This document shows, in pieces, positions 1 through 9,400 of a stretch of 64,000 bases of DNA. The notes under the pieces were generated by a model. The model did not search any database and had not been told where the DNA came from. It was given only the letters and a program-made list of their open reading frames with translations. Origin of the DNA: Micromonospora profundi (lineage in GTDB: Bacteria; Actinomycetota; Actinomycetes; Mycobacteriales; Micromonosporaceae); the NCBI RefSeq assembly GCF_011927785.1, contig NZ_JAATJK010000001.1, positions 1,240,001-1,304,000 on the forward strand, given 5' to 3'. The position numbers and the translations under genes were made by a program. Positions within the stretch are counted from its first letter, which is position 1. Each line of letters starts with the position of its first letter.

Positions 1-983
<983 letters not shown>

Positions 984-1210
984 GAGTAGTCCTGAGCAGT
1001 CTGTCGTACCGGCCGAAGTGCCGCCGAGGTTAGGTGACACTTACAGTCGATCCGCTCTCGAATAAAACCGTACGTCCGTCTTGCTAGTTGCGCAACCCGG
1101 GCCGCCTCTGTCGCCCCTCCTCACCCCTAGCCTCCTAGGACGCGCTACGGGGCGTGCGCGGTGCCTCCGGTCCGTGGGCCGCAGAAGGCGGCCATCGCCA
1201 GCAACCCAGA

Positions 1211-1247
1211 CGAAGGGCCGGGCCCTGTGTGGGGGTCCGGCCCTTCG
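1211..1247 (-). terminator. Hairpin terminator after the C39-like peptidase gene
   Basis: Perfect 11-bp inverted repeat (1211-1221 with 1237-1247) of G+C-rich sequence around a 15-nt loop, just after the stop codon of the minus-strand peptidase gene. No long U tract follows, which is common in high-GC actinobacteria. Confidence 0.7.
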
Positions 1248-1267
1248 GTGGTGCGTGTTGGGTGGGG

Positions 1268-1912
1268 TCAGCTGGTGGCGTAGCCGCGGGTGGCGATCCA
1301 GTCGGCGAGGTGCTCGACGGTGATGTCGTAGGAGGCGGTGTTGGGGTCGGCGGAGTCGGCGATGGTGACGGTGTTGCCGTTGTCGGTGTAGCCGACGACG
1401 CTGATGTAGTGGCCGCCTTCGAAGGAGTGGGTGTTGCCGTCGGTGTCGGTGGTGGTGCCGGCGATGTTGGCGACTACGGCGCGGCCGTCGTCGACGGTGC
1501 GGACGATGTCGGTGCGGAGTTTGTCGGTCTGCTTGTCGTCGGCGGCGGGGGTGCTGATTTCCACCGAGCGGTAGGCGTTGTTCTTGCCGGTTTCCTTGTT
1601 CAGGACGGGGGTGATGTCGTTGATGCTGTTGGTGCCGGCTTCGGTGGTGCCCATTTCCTTGGCCATGGCGTCGACGCTGATGTTCTTGCCCTGTACGGAC
1701 AGGGCGTTGCGGGCGGCGGCGGGGCCGCAGTAGTAGAAGTTGGGCTGGGCTTCGTAGCGGACGTCGAGGTGCCGCTCGCCCTTGTTCTGGGTCTGGCCGG
1801 TGGGCTTGGCGTCGGCGGCGTAGGCGGTGGTGATGGGGCCGGCGATGGCGCCGCCGGTGACGGCGAGGCCGGCAGCGGTCAGAGCGGTCTTACGAATCAG
1901 ATCGGTACGCAT
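1268..1912 (-). CDS. Secreted C39-like (papain-fold) peptidase family protein
   Basis: Predicted secreted cysteine peptidase of 214 residues. The start is the ATG at 1912, which has GAGGAG nine bases upstream; an in-frame ATG 16 codons earlier lacks this. A signal peptide (basic RTDLIRK, Ala/Gly-rich core, AYA-AD cleavage site) covers about residues 1-34. The mature part matches the C39_2 peptidase fold: Cys62 in FYYCGPAAA, His168 in GGHYISVVGY and Asp186 in IADSAD form the likely triad. There is no ABC transporter or bacteriocin gene nearby, so it is probably not a leader peptidase; a wall-associated or extracellular protease is more likely. The substrate is unknown. It is a single-gene unit with its own terminator. 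Confidence 0.82.
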   Translation of the reverse strand: MRTDLIRKTALTAAGLAVTGGAIAGPITTAYAADAKPTGQTQNKGERHLDVRYEAQPNFYYCGPAAARNALSVQGKNISVDAMAKEMGTTEAGTNSINDITPVLNKETGKNNAYRSVEISTPAADDKQTDKLRTDIVRTVDDGRAVVANIAGTTTDTDGNTHSFEGGHYISVVGYTDNGNTVTIADSADPNTASYDITVEHLADWIATRGYATS

Positions 1913-2561
1913 GATGGCGTGCTCCTCTGCAATTCGGGGGCGGCCCGCGTAACACACCAATAGGGGGACGGTGCGCGCGAGCAGGGGGAAGAAGTTCCAG
2001 GGATCTCACCCGGCGGCTCTGCCTGCTCGGGGTGGTCCAGGGGGATGTAACCAGCCGGGCCGGCGAGTCATTCCGCCGCGCTCCGGGGGACCTGCCCGAC
2101 AGCCTCGGAGAGGCGCTGCTCGGGGTCGTTCGGGGGATGTAACCGTGGCGGCCGGGTGGGTGTTCCCGGATACCGGAGACCGCCGGGCCGGGGGCCGCGA
2201 CCTGTCGTCGGTTACCCCCTGTACAACCACCCGGCCCGGCCCATCATTCCGCCACCACAGTGCCGCCGACCACGGGACGCCGAGCCCCAAACCCGACAAA
2301 CCGTCCGAGCCAGCTCCACGCCGGGCGGTGATCGACTCCGGATCGCCGATGTGGGGGTATCCGAGCGCGCCGACACCCCCACATCTGCGACATGGAGTCG
2401 ATCATGCGCTCGCTGTCAGATTGGTGCCGTACGGCGGGATTCGCGCACCTCGCGCACCTCGCGCACCTGGCGAGGGCCTGTCGGTGGCCCCGCTCGGGAG
2501 CCCTCGCACGGCGGACGCACCGCGGGGCGGACCGCGCGTCGCGGACTCGCCGGACAGGTGG
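1913..2561. other. 649-bp intergenic region with short repeats and one long inverted repeat
   Basis: No convincing gene: the open frames on both strands are low-complexity Pro/Arg/Gly shadows. It holds two copies of GGGGATGTAACC (2041-2052 and 2133-2144), a related degenerate segment near 2211-2250 (the tail CATTCCGCC recurs at about 2070 and 2243), the long inverted repeat at 2329-2404, and near 2445-2470 a short tandem CGCGCACCT repeat. It is the 5' side of the C39-like peptidase gene. Confidence 0.6.
2329..2404. repeat. Long imperfect inverted repeat (nested stems)
   Basis: The outer arms TGATCGACTCC (2329-2339) and GGAGTCGATCA (2394-2404) are exactly complementary. So are the inner arms GATGTGGGGGT (2348-2358) and ACCCCCACATC (2375-2385). 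The result is a hairpin about 76 nt long. It lies in non-coding DNA between two minus-strand genes and could terminate transcription of the alpha/beta hydrolase gene or be a dispersed palindromic element. Confidence 0.8.
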
Positions 2562-3284
2562 TCAGTTGTTGGCGAGTAAGGCCAGGACCGCATCCCGTGC
2601 TGCCAGGACGGCCGCCTCGGACTGCGGGGAGTGGTCGAGGATGTCAAAGCTGTGCTGGCCGTCCGGTACGTCGATGACCTGGACCGGGCGGCCGTGGACG
2701 GTGGCTGCGGTGAGGAACGCGTCGATGCCCGCCAGCACCACCGGAATGTCCCGCCCAGCCCGGGTCAGCACCAGTGGGACGGTCGACCCGGCCTCGAGCG
2801 CGTCGACGGGCAGGAACCGCGAGTCGATCTCCCAGTCGGGGAAGGGGATGAGTAGCGGGTAGGTCAGCGCGATCCCGCGCAGCCAGGACGGGGCGTCGCG
2901 CAGCCAGTCGGACGCCAGCAGGCCGCCCCCGGAGAAGAACCAGAGCACCACCCGATCGGGGTCGACCCGTGGGTCGGCGCGGACCTGTTCGACCATCGTG
3001 GCGATGTCCTCGGCCGTGGCGGGTAGCGCCGACAGTTCGGCCACCTGGTAGCTGACCAGCGCGGTGACCACGCCGCTCTCGGCGAGCAGCGCGCCGTAGC
3101 CGCGGTAGAGCAGCCAGTCGCGGGGGTCGGGCACGCCCGGCGGCAGTGGGGCGCCGTGCACCACCACCACTGCGGGTTCTCGGCCGCCGCCGGTGGGCAG
3201 GTGCAGGTCGACGTTGCCGTGCCGTTCGACCGGCGCAGCGGGCGTGGACAGGACGAAGGGTCGCTGGGCGACGGGCGTCGTCAT
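2562..3284 (-). CDS. Alpha/beta hydrolase (dienelactone hydrolase-like)
   Basis: Cytoplasmic alpha/beta-hydrolase of 240 residues without a signal peptide. The strand-turn region VVVVHGAPLPPG supplies the oxyanion HG motif, and the nucleophile elbow is the degenerate FFSGGG with Ser118. Asp179 (RAGRD) and His211 (GQHSFD) complete a plausible catalytic triad in the right order and spacing. The fold and the DGQHSFD end resemble dienelactone hydrolase/BAAT-like esterases. The substrate cannot be told from the sequence. It lies downstream of the small membrane protein gene on the same strand, separated by 60 bp, and could be co-transcribed with it. Confidence 0.8.
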   Translation of the reverse strand: MTTPVAQRPFVLSTPAAPVERHGNVDLHLPTGGGREPAVVVVHGAPLPPGVPDPRDWLLYRGYGALLAESGVVTALVSYQVAELSALPATAEDIATMVEQVRADPRVDPDRVVLWFFSGGGLLASDWLRDAPSWLRGIALTYPLLIPFPDWEIDSRFLPVDALEAGSTVPLVLTRAGRDIPVVLAGIDAFLTAATVHGRPVQVIDVPDGQHSFDILDHSPQSEAAVLAARDAVLALLANN

Positions 3285-3344
3285 GCCCCGAGGGTATCGA
3301 TCATCCGCCGGCCGGGAGGCCCCGCTGCCGGTCCACAGGGAGCC

Positions 3345-3533
3345 TCAGGCGGGGTCGACGGGCTTGCCCGCGTCGCTGGCCTGCGCGTGTCGCTCCAGCA
3401 GCCGCTGCCGGATCTCCTCCGGGGTGTACGCGCGACGCCGCCGTTCGGCCCGCGCGATGACCACGCCGGAGGCCGCAACTCCGGCGAGACCGGCGAGCCC
3501 GAGGACTTTCCACCACCGCATTCGTTGCCGCAT
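3345..3533 (-). CDS. Small single-pass membrane protein
   Basis: 62-residue protein with a basic N-terminus (RQRMRWWK), one transmembrane helix (about residues 9-26, Leu/Ala/Gly/Val-rich) and a charged, helical tail containing AYTPEEIRQRLLERH. Such short proteins are common beside other genes in Micromonospora; the function is unknown. The first ATG (3533) has no ribosome-binding site, but a TAGCCT hexamer ends six bases upstream, so a leaderless transcript starting at the ATG is likely. An internal ATG at 3521 is the alternative start. It is divergent from the next gene, with only 19 bp between the two start codons. Confidence 0.7.
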   Translation of the reverse strand: MRQRMRWWKVLGLAGLAGVAASGVVIARAERRRRAYTPEEIRQRLLERHAQASDAGKPVDPA

Positions 3534-3552
3534 CGGCCTAGGCTAGACCCCC
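3534..3552. promoter_or_regulatory. Overlapping divergent -10 elements for two leaderless genes
   Basis: The 19 bp between two divergent ATGs contain a near-palindrome GGCCTAGGCTAG. Read forward, TAGGCT (3539-3544) ends 8 nt before the plus-strand ATG; read in reverse, TAGCCT (3545-3540) ends 6 nt before the minus-strand ATG. Neither start has a Shine-Dalgarno sequence. The two -10 elements share five base pairs, so both promoters could not be occupied at once. Confidence 0.6.
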
Positions 3553-4290
3553 ATGAGCATCAGCCTGGATGAGGCCGTCGATTTGACCCGCACCGGCGAC
3601 GTGTGGGTTTTCCGGGGTCGCAGCGTGCCGGACCGGGCAATTCAGTTCACCACGAACAGCCCGGTCAACCACGTCGGAATGGCCGTGGTGTTGGACGACA
3701 TGCCCCCGCTGATGTGGCACGCCGAGTTGGGCAAGTCGTTGCCGGATCTGTGGTCGGGCAGCCACCAGCGGGGTGTGCAACTCCACGACCTGCGGGACGC
3801 GGTCACTGTCTGGGCCAACCGGTACGGGCAGCGGGCCTGGCTACGGCAACTCGACCCTCCGGCGGATGCGGAGATGGAAAGGGCTGTCCTGCGCACCGTC
3901 GCGCGGTTGGATGGCACGCCGTTTCCGTCCACGGCCCAGCTGGCCTGGAGGTGGGTACGCGGCCGGGTGCCGGTGCTGCCCCGCCCCGGCCAGGCCGTGT
4001 CCCGGTTCGCCTCCCGGGCCATCCCCGCCATCCATGCAAGGGACACCGGCCAGGCGAGGGTCGCCGACCAGGCGAAGGACACCAGCTCGGCGGCTGCCCG
4101 GGATCGGGCGCTGGAGACGGCGTACTGCGCCGAGGTGGTGGCGGTGACGTACGAGGCGATGGGTCTGCTGCCCGCTGGCCGGCGTCCTAACTGGTACGAC
4201 CCGGGCCGGTTCTGGAGTGGAGACGACCTGGGTCTGGCGGCCGGCGCGCGGTTGGGTTCGGAGATCGAGGTGCGGGTTCCGCCGCGCTGA
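3553..4290 (+). CDS. Permuted NlpC/P60-like (YiiX/YaeF-type) cysteine hydrolase family protein
   Basis: 245 residues, no signal peptide. The N-terminal part has GDVWVFRG followed by the conserved His in SPVNHVGMAV (near residue 41). The Cys comes much later, in AYCAEVVAVTYEAMG (near residue 196). This His-before-Cys order is the hallmark of the circularly permuted papain-fold families (YiiX/DUF830-like), whose members are amidases or acyl-transfer enzymes acting on lipids or peptides. A variable central section (residues about 125-185, Arg/Ala/Gly-rich) separates them. The likely start is leaderless: TAGGCT lies 8 nt before the ATG. The substrate is unknown; the family assignment rests on motif order only. 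Confidence 0.7.
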   Translation: MSISLDEAVDLTRTGDVWVFRGRSVPDRAIQFTTNSPVNHVGMAVVLDDMPPLMWHAELGKSLPDLWSGSHQRGVQLHDLRDAVTVWANRYGQRAWLRQLDPPADAEMERAVLRTVARLDGTPFPSTAQLAWRWVRGRVPVLPRPGQAVSRFASRAIPAIHARDTGQARVADQAKDTSSAAARDRALETAYCAEVVAVTYEAMGLLPAGRRPNWYDPGRFWSGDDLGLAAGARLGSEIEVRVPPR

Positions 4291-4327
4291 GGTTTGGCCA
4301 GCCCGGCGGAGGGCAATTGCTGTCGCC

Positions 4328-4717
4328 GTGAACGCCTCTACCGATCTCGACACCCTGACCGGCTTCTTCGACCGGTACGGCGTCGCGCTGACCTCCGGTG
4401 ACCTGCCGGCCCTCGGCGCTTGTTACGCCCTGCCCGGGTTGGTGGTGGCCGACACGTACAGCTTCTCGTTCACCTCGCTGGCGGCTGTCGCGTTGTCCTT
4501 CGTGGGGGCGGCGCCGGACTACCAGGATCGTGAGCTGATCGCGGCACACGCCCGGATCGAGGACGTGCAGCCGGTGTCCGCCCTGCTGACGATGGTGTCG
4601 GTGGAGTGGGAGTTCCTGGACAGCCGTGGGTTTGCGGTGCCGGGGGAGCGGTACCGCTATCTGCTGCGTACACCGGCTGAGGGGCCGCTCATCTGCACTG
4701 TCATCCGGGCGTCCTGA
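4328..4717 (+). CDS. NTF2/SnoaL-fold protein of unknown function
   Basis: 129 residues from the GTG at 4328, which has GGAGGG about 15 nt upstream; the frame is open further 5' but that part overlaps the preceding gene and is low complexity. The pattern is typical of the NTF2-like cone fold: an N-terminal helix with FFDRYGVALTSGDLPALGACY, then alternating strands with VADTYSFSFTS, LLTMVSVEWEFLD and RYRYLLR. Members bind small ligands or act as ketosteroid-isomerase-like enzymes, but no catalytic Asp/His pair is evident. It starts 37 bp after the permuted NlpC/P60-like gene and is probably co-transcribed with it. Confidence 0.7.
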   Translation: MNASTDLDTLTGFFDRYGVALTSGDLPALGACYALPGLVVADTYSFSFTSLAAVALSFVGAAPDYQDRELIAAHARIEDVQPVSALLTMVSVEWEFLDSRGFAVPGERYRYLLRTPAEGPLICTVIRAS

Positions 4718-4845
4718 GCGACCGTCCACCGCGTGGGGCCGTTTTCCGGTCGTGGTGGGCCGGTCGGTCTGATCCGTACCCGCCTGGTTTCCGGTCCGGC
4801 CGGCGCTGGCTACGCTGGCGCGTCGGTGGGACGAGGGGAGACCTG

Positions 4846-5514
4846 ATGGCGGTGCGGCCGGACGGTGCGGAGGGTTCGCGTGCGGCGCGGGTGCTGGTGT
4901 CGGTGCCGTGGATCGTGGTGCTGGTCGGCGTCTGCGCGCTTGTGGTGTTGCTGGTGATCGCGTTGCTGTCGTTCCGTGGCCGGGAGCGCGATGGTGGGCC
5001 GCAGGCCGCGCCGCCGGTGTTCCTGCCGACGGTGCCGCCGGCGTCGTCGTCGGCGGCGTCGCCGACACCTGCTGCGGTGGAGCGGCGGACGGCGTCGCCG
5101 CGGCCGTCGCGTAGCACGCGGACGCCGTCGCCGCAGGCCACGACGCCGTCGCCGGGTACGGCAAAGACGAGCGCACCGCCGGCGGGGTTGGCGCCGGCGA
5201 ACGGGGTGGTGACCGCCCGGTACCAGGTTGGTACGTCCGACTCGGACGCGGTGCTGTCGTTGCGGAACGAGTCGGATCGGCCGGTGGGCTGGCGGGTCGA
5301 GTTGGCGTACGCCGACGACGTGCGGGGTCTGCGGGTCAGCGGGGAGGCGGGGATTTCGGTGTCGGCGCAGGGTGGCGGAAAGTACGTGGTGAGTGGCGGT
5401 GCGTCGCTCGTCTCGGGTGGCACCAGCACGTTGCGCCTGCGGCTGGGTTGGTCCGGGTCGGCGCAGCGGCCGTCGCGGTGCACAATCAACGGAGCCGCCT
5501 GCCGCATCGGTTGA
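4846..5514 (+). CDS. Membrane-anchored CBM2 (cellulose-binding-like) protein, copy 1
   Basis: 222 residues; the ATG follows GAGGGGAG. A short cytoplasmic N-terminus, one transmembrane helix (about residues 22-42, VPWIVVLVGVCALVVLLVI core), a Pro/Ser/Thr-rich linker (about residues 55-115) and a C-terminal beta-sandwich resembling carbohydrate-binding module 2 (ARYQVGTSDSDAVLSLRNES, GWRVELAY, CTINGAACRIG with a Cys pair). The exposed Trp residues normal in cellulose-binding CBM2 are largely missing, so true cellulose binding is uncertain. There is no catalytic domain. It is a paralogue of the next gene, 90 bp downstream, and the pair lies before the amylopullulanase gene. Confidence 0.75.
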   Translation: MAVRPDGAEGSRAARVLVSVPWIVVLVGVCALVVLLVIALLSFRGRERDGGPQAAPPVFLPTVPPASSSAASPTPAAVERRTASPRPSRSTRTPSPQATTPSPGTAKTSAPPAGLAPANGVVTARYQVGTSDSDAVLSLRNESDRPVGWRVELAYADDVRGLRVSGEAGISVSAQGGGKYVVSGGASLVSGGTSTLRLRLGWSGSAQRPSRCTINGAACRIG

Positions 5515-5604
5515 CGTCGGCGCCCGTCCGGGTGCTCGGCGGCGGCGTTTCCGGGTGAGGCATCGATCGCCTACGCTTCCCGGACGGCCCGCTGAGGGAG
5601 GTAC

Positions 5605-6312
5605 ATGTCCGGCATGCGTCGTGCCCCACGACCATCGCGTGGCCCGGTGGCTATCGCGTCGTCGCCTTGGATCGTCGCGTGTGCGGGCCTCGTCGTGATG
5701 GTGGTCCTGCTCATCGTGGCGTTGGGCGCGTACCGGGGGCGGAGCCCGGTGGACGACCGGATTCCGCCGGTGGGGTTGCCGCTGCCGCGGGTGCCGGTCG
5801 AGCCGAGCGACGTGACGCAGGCGCCGCCGTCGTCGGGTCCGTCGGCGCCTGTGGTTCCCGGATTGTCGCCGCGGGCGAGCGGGCCGCCGCCGAGCGCGCC
5901 GACTGTGTCCCCGACGCCGCCGGTCCGTCCGGTGGTGGTGCCGACGTCGGTTCGGCCGTCGACCCAGGCGCCACGGCCTGCGCCACCGCAGCAGTCGCCC
6001 GCGCTGACTGGGCGGTACCGGGTGGTGCAGAGCTTCGACGGAGGTTTCATCGGCGAGGTGCTGATCGTCAACGCGTCGCGGGTGGACCGGGGCTGGACGG
6101 TGCGGATCCACTTCGGTCGTGGGCGGCTGGTGACCAGCTGGGTGGAGGGCGCGCCGCAGGGGACGGCGCGGCAGTTCGACGGCGGCTTCTCGTACGTCAG
6201 CGGGGTGTCAGTGCCGGCGGGCGGGTCGGTGCCGTTGCGGTTCCACATGGAGTGGGCGTCGAGTACGCCGCGCGGGTGCACTGTCGACGGGGTGCGCTGC
6301 AGCGGGTTCTGA
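5605..6312 (+). CDS. Membrane-anchored CBM2 (cellulose-binding-like) protein, copy 2
   Basis: 235 residues; the ATG follows GAGGGAGG. Same architecture as the preceding gene: short basic N-terminus, one transmembrane helix (about residues 20-42, SPWIVACAGLVVMVVLLI), a Pro/Ser/Thr linker rich in PS, PP and PT pairs (about residues 50-130), and a CBM2-like C-terminal domain. Here the domain is closer to the canonical form (RYRVVQSFDGGFIGEVLIVN, GWTVRIHFG, GCTVDGVRCSGF with its Cys pair). The orientation places the domain outside the membrane. It may tether the cell to polysaccharide or act as a sensor; no enzymatic part is present. Tandem duplication with copy 1 is clear. Confidence 0.78.
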   Translation: MSGMRRAPRPSRGPVAIASSPWIVACAGLVVMVVLLIVALGAYRGRSPVDDRIPPVGLPLPRVPVEPSDVTQAPPSSGPSAPVVPGLSPRASGPPPSAPTVSPTPPVRPVVVPTSVRPSTQAPRPAPPQQSPALTGRYRVVQSFDGGFIGEVLIVNASRVDRGWTVRIHFGRGRLVTSWVEGAPQGTARQFDGGFSYVSGVSVPAGGSVPLRFHMEWASSTPRGCTVDGVRCSGF

Positions 6313-6344
6313 TCGGACGGTCGTCGATGGAGACCCAACGTCCG

Positions 6345-6390
6345 TTGCAAGGAATCTGCTCTGTTACGACTTTGTTTGCAAGGTATTGCA
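6345..6390 (+). promoter_or_regulatory. Candidate LacI-family (MalR-like) operator before the amylopullulanase gene
   Basis: A 14-bp inverted repeat TGCAA-GGTA-TTGCA (6377-6390) lies 56 bp before the ATG, with an extra TTGCAA half-site at 6345-6350 and an ATTGTTTCGGCAAG segment just downstream. TTGCAA half-sites are typical of maltose-type LacI regulators and of actinomycete amylase promoters. The sequence is visible; the regulator is inferred and is not in this window. Confidence 0.5.
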
Positions 6391-6445
6391 GATTGTTTCG
6401 GCAAGGGTTAGCGTGCGGCCAATCTCGACCAGAGGAAGGCCGTCG

Positions 6446-9400
6446 ATGGAACCCCCGCCGCTTCCGCGCACCGTCCTGCTCGCCCTCACCTGCCTGCTCA
6501 CCCTGACGCTCGTCGGCACTCCGGTCGCCGCGCATCCCGCCGCTGCGGCCCCCCGGCCCTCCGGCGACGCCTCCCTCGCCGTCGGCGGGGCCGCCCAGTG
6601 GCGCGACGAGCCCACCGCCGAGGCGCTGCTGAAGGCTGCCGACAACACCGCCCGTGCCGAGCAGTTCTACTTCGTCCTGCCGGACCGGTTCGCCAACGGT
6701 GACCGGCGCAACGACCGTGGCGGTCTCACCGGCGACCGGCTGCGCACCGGGTTCGACAGGGCCGACAAGGGCTTCTACCACGGCGGTGACCTCAAGGGCG
6801 TCATCGACAAGCTGGACTACATCCAGGGGATGGGCACGACCGCCATCTGGCTCGCCCCGATCTTCAAGAACCGGCCCGTCCAGGGCAAGGGCGACGACAT
6901 CTCGGCCGGCTACCACGGCTACTGGATCACCGACTTCACGCAGGTGGACCCGCACTTCGGCACCATGGAGGAGATGAAGCGGCTGGTTAAGCTCGCCCAC
7001 CAGCGCGGCATCAAGGTCTACCTCGATGTGATCGTCAACCACACCGCCGACGTGATCAAGTACGCCGAGGACAGGTACGCCTACATCGACAAGGCCACCT
7101 CGCCGTACACGGACGCGCAGGGGCGGGCCTTCGAGGACCGTAACTACGCCGACGGCAGCCGTGCCTTCCCGCCGGTGAATCGGGAGTCGTTCCCGTACAC
7201 GCCGACGTTCGACGAGCCGGGGGACGCCAAGGTCAAGGTCCCGGCCTGGCTGAACGACGTCACGATGTACCACAACCGTGGTGACTCGACATTCGCCGGG
7301 GAGAACAGCGAGTACGGCGACTTCTTCGGCCTCGACGACCTGTGGACCGAGCGGCCCGAGGTGGTCAAGGGTCTGACGAAGGCGTACGGGGACTGGATCG
7401 GCGCGACAGGTGTCGACGGGTTCCGGCTGGACACCGTCAAGCACGTCAACATGGACTTCTGGCCGCAGTTCAGCAGTGGCATCGAGCGGGCCGCCGAGAA
7501 GGCCGGCAAGAAGGACTTCTTCATGTTCGGCGAGGTCTACAGCGCCGACCCGGAGATCACCTCCAGCTACGTGCGGCAGGGTGGTCTGCCGGCCACCCTC
7601 GACTTCGCCTTCCAGGAGGCCGCCCGCGGCTACACGGCGGGTGGCGGCTCGGCGAAGGCCCTTGCCGACGTGTACGCCCGTGACGACCTCTACGCTGCCC
7701 GCGACACCGACGCCCGGCGGCTGACGACGTTCCTCGGTAACCACGACATGGGCCGGATCGGCTCGTTCATCGTCGGCGGTGGCACCGATCTGGCGAGTCA
7801 CCTGCGCCGCGACCAGCTCGCCCACCAGCTGATGTTCCTCACCCGCGGCCAGCCAGTGATCTATTCCGGTGACGAGCAGGGCTTCACCGGCCCGGGTGGT
7901 GACAAGGACGCCCGGCAGGACATGTTCGCCTCGACGGTCCCCGACTATCTCGACGACGACCTGCTCGGCACCGACCGTACCCACGCCAGCGACCAGTTCG
8001 ACACCGGCCATCCGCTGTACCGGACCATCGCCGAGCTGGGCAGGCTGCGCCAGGCACACCCCGGGCTGCGCGACGGCATCCAGATCACCAGGTATGCCGC
8101 CGACGGCCCCGGCGTCTTCGCCGCCTCCCGGATCTCTCCCGCCGACCGCATCGAGTACGTGGTGGCGGTGAACAACGCCGGCACCGCGCAGACTGTCACG
8201 GTGGACACCTGGTCGGCCGGCGCGACGTTCACCGGCATCTACGGCGGCAGCGCGAGCGCCACGGCCGGTCGTGACGGCAAGGTGACCCTGACCGTGCGGC
8301 CGCTGTCGGCGGTGGCGTACCGGGCCGGTACCCCCGTCGCGCTGCCGGGTGGCAAGCCGACGATCGCCGTCACGACCCCGGACGCGCCAGTCGCCACCCG
8401 GGTCGCCGTCACCGCCACGGTGACCGGTGACCCGCTGGCCACCGTCACCGTCGCGGCCCGGGTCGCCGGTGGCCGGTGGACGCTGCTGGGCAGCGCCGAC
8501 CACGCGCCGTACACCGTCCACCACGACCTGACCGGCCTGGCCGGCGGCACCCGCGTCGAGTACAAGGCGGTGGTTCGCGACGGCCGGGGCCGTACCGCCA
8601 CGGCCCGGTCCACAGCCACCGTCGGCACCCCCGAGCAGGGTGGGTCCCGGGAGTGGGCGGTCGTGCACTACAAGCGGCCCGCCGGTGGGTACGACGACTG
8701 GGCGCTGTACGCGTGGGGCGACATCGATCCGGCGTACGTCACCGAGTGGCCGAAGGGGCAGCCGTTCGCCGGGGAGGACTCCTACGGCCGGTTCGCCTGG
8801 GTGAAACTCAAGCCGGGCGCGAAGTCGGTCGGGTTCGTGGTTGTCGACAAGGACGGCAACAAGGACGTCGCCCAGGACCGCAGCATCGACGTCACCTCCA
8901 CCGGGGAGGTCTGGCTCAAGCAGGGCGACCCGGCGATCTATCCGAGCCGGCAGGCGGCCACCGGGCAACCCGACCCGCCGGTCGAGGAGGGCACCGCGGT
9001 CATCCACTACCGGCGGGCCGACGGCAACTACGCCGGCTGGGGCCTGCACGTGTGGGACGGGGCGGCGAACCCGACCGACTGGGCCACACCGCTCGCGCCG
9101 AGCGCGACCGACGCGTTCGGGGCGGTGTTCCGGGTGCCGCTGGCGGCCGGGGCCACCGGGCTGAACTACATCATCCACAAGGGCGACACCAAGGACCTGC
9201 CCGACGACCAGCGGCTCGACTTCGCCAGCGCGGGACGGGAGGTGTGGCTGCTCGCCGCCACCCCGGGCCGGCTGCTGCCGACGACCGCGACCAGCGCGGG
9301 CGGGGACACCGACATCGGCAAACAGAAGGCGCACTGGATCGACAGGTCCACCATCGCCTGGCAGACCCCACCGACCGACGGCAGGACGTACGCGCTCGTC

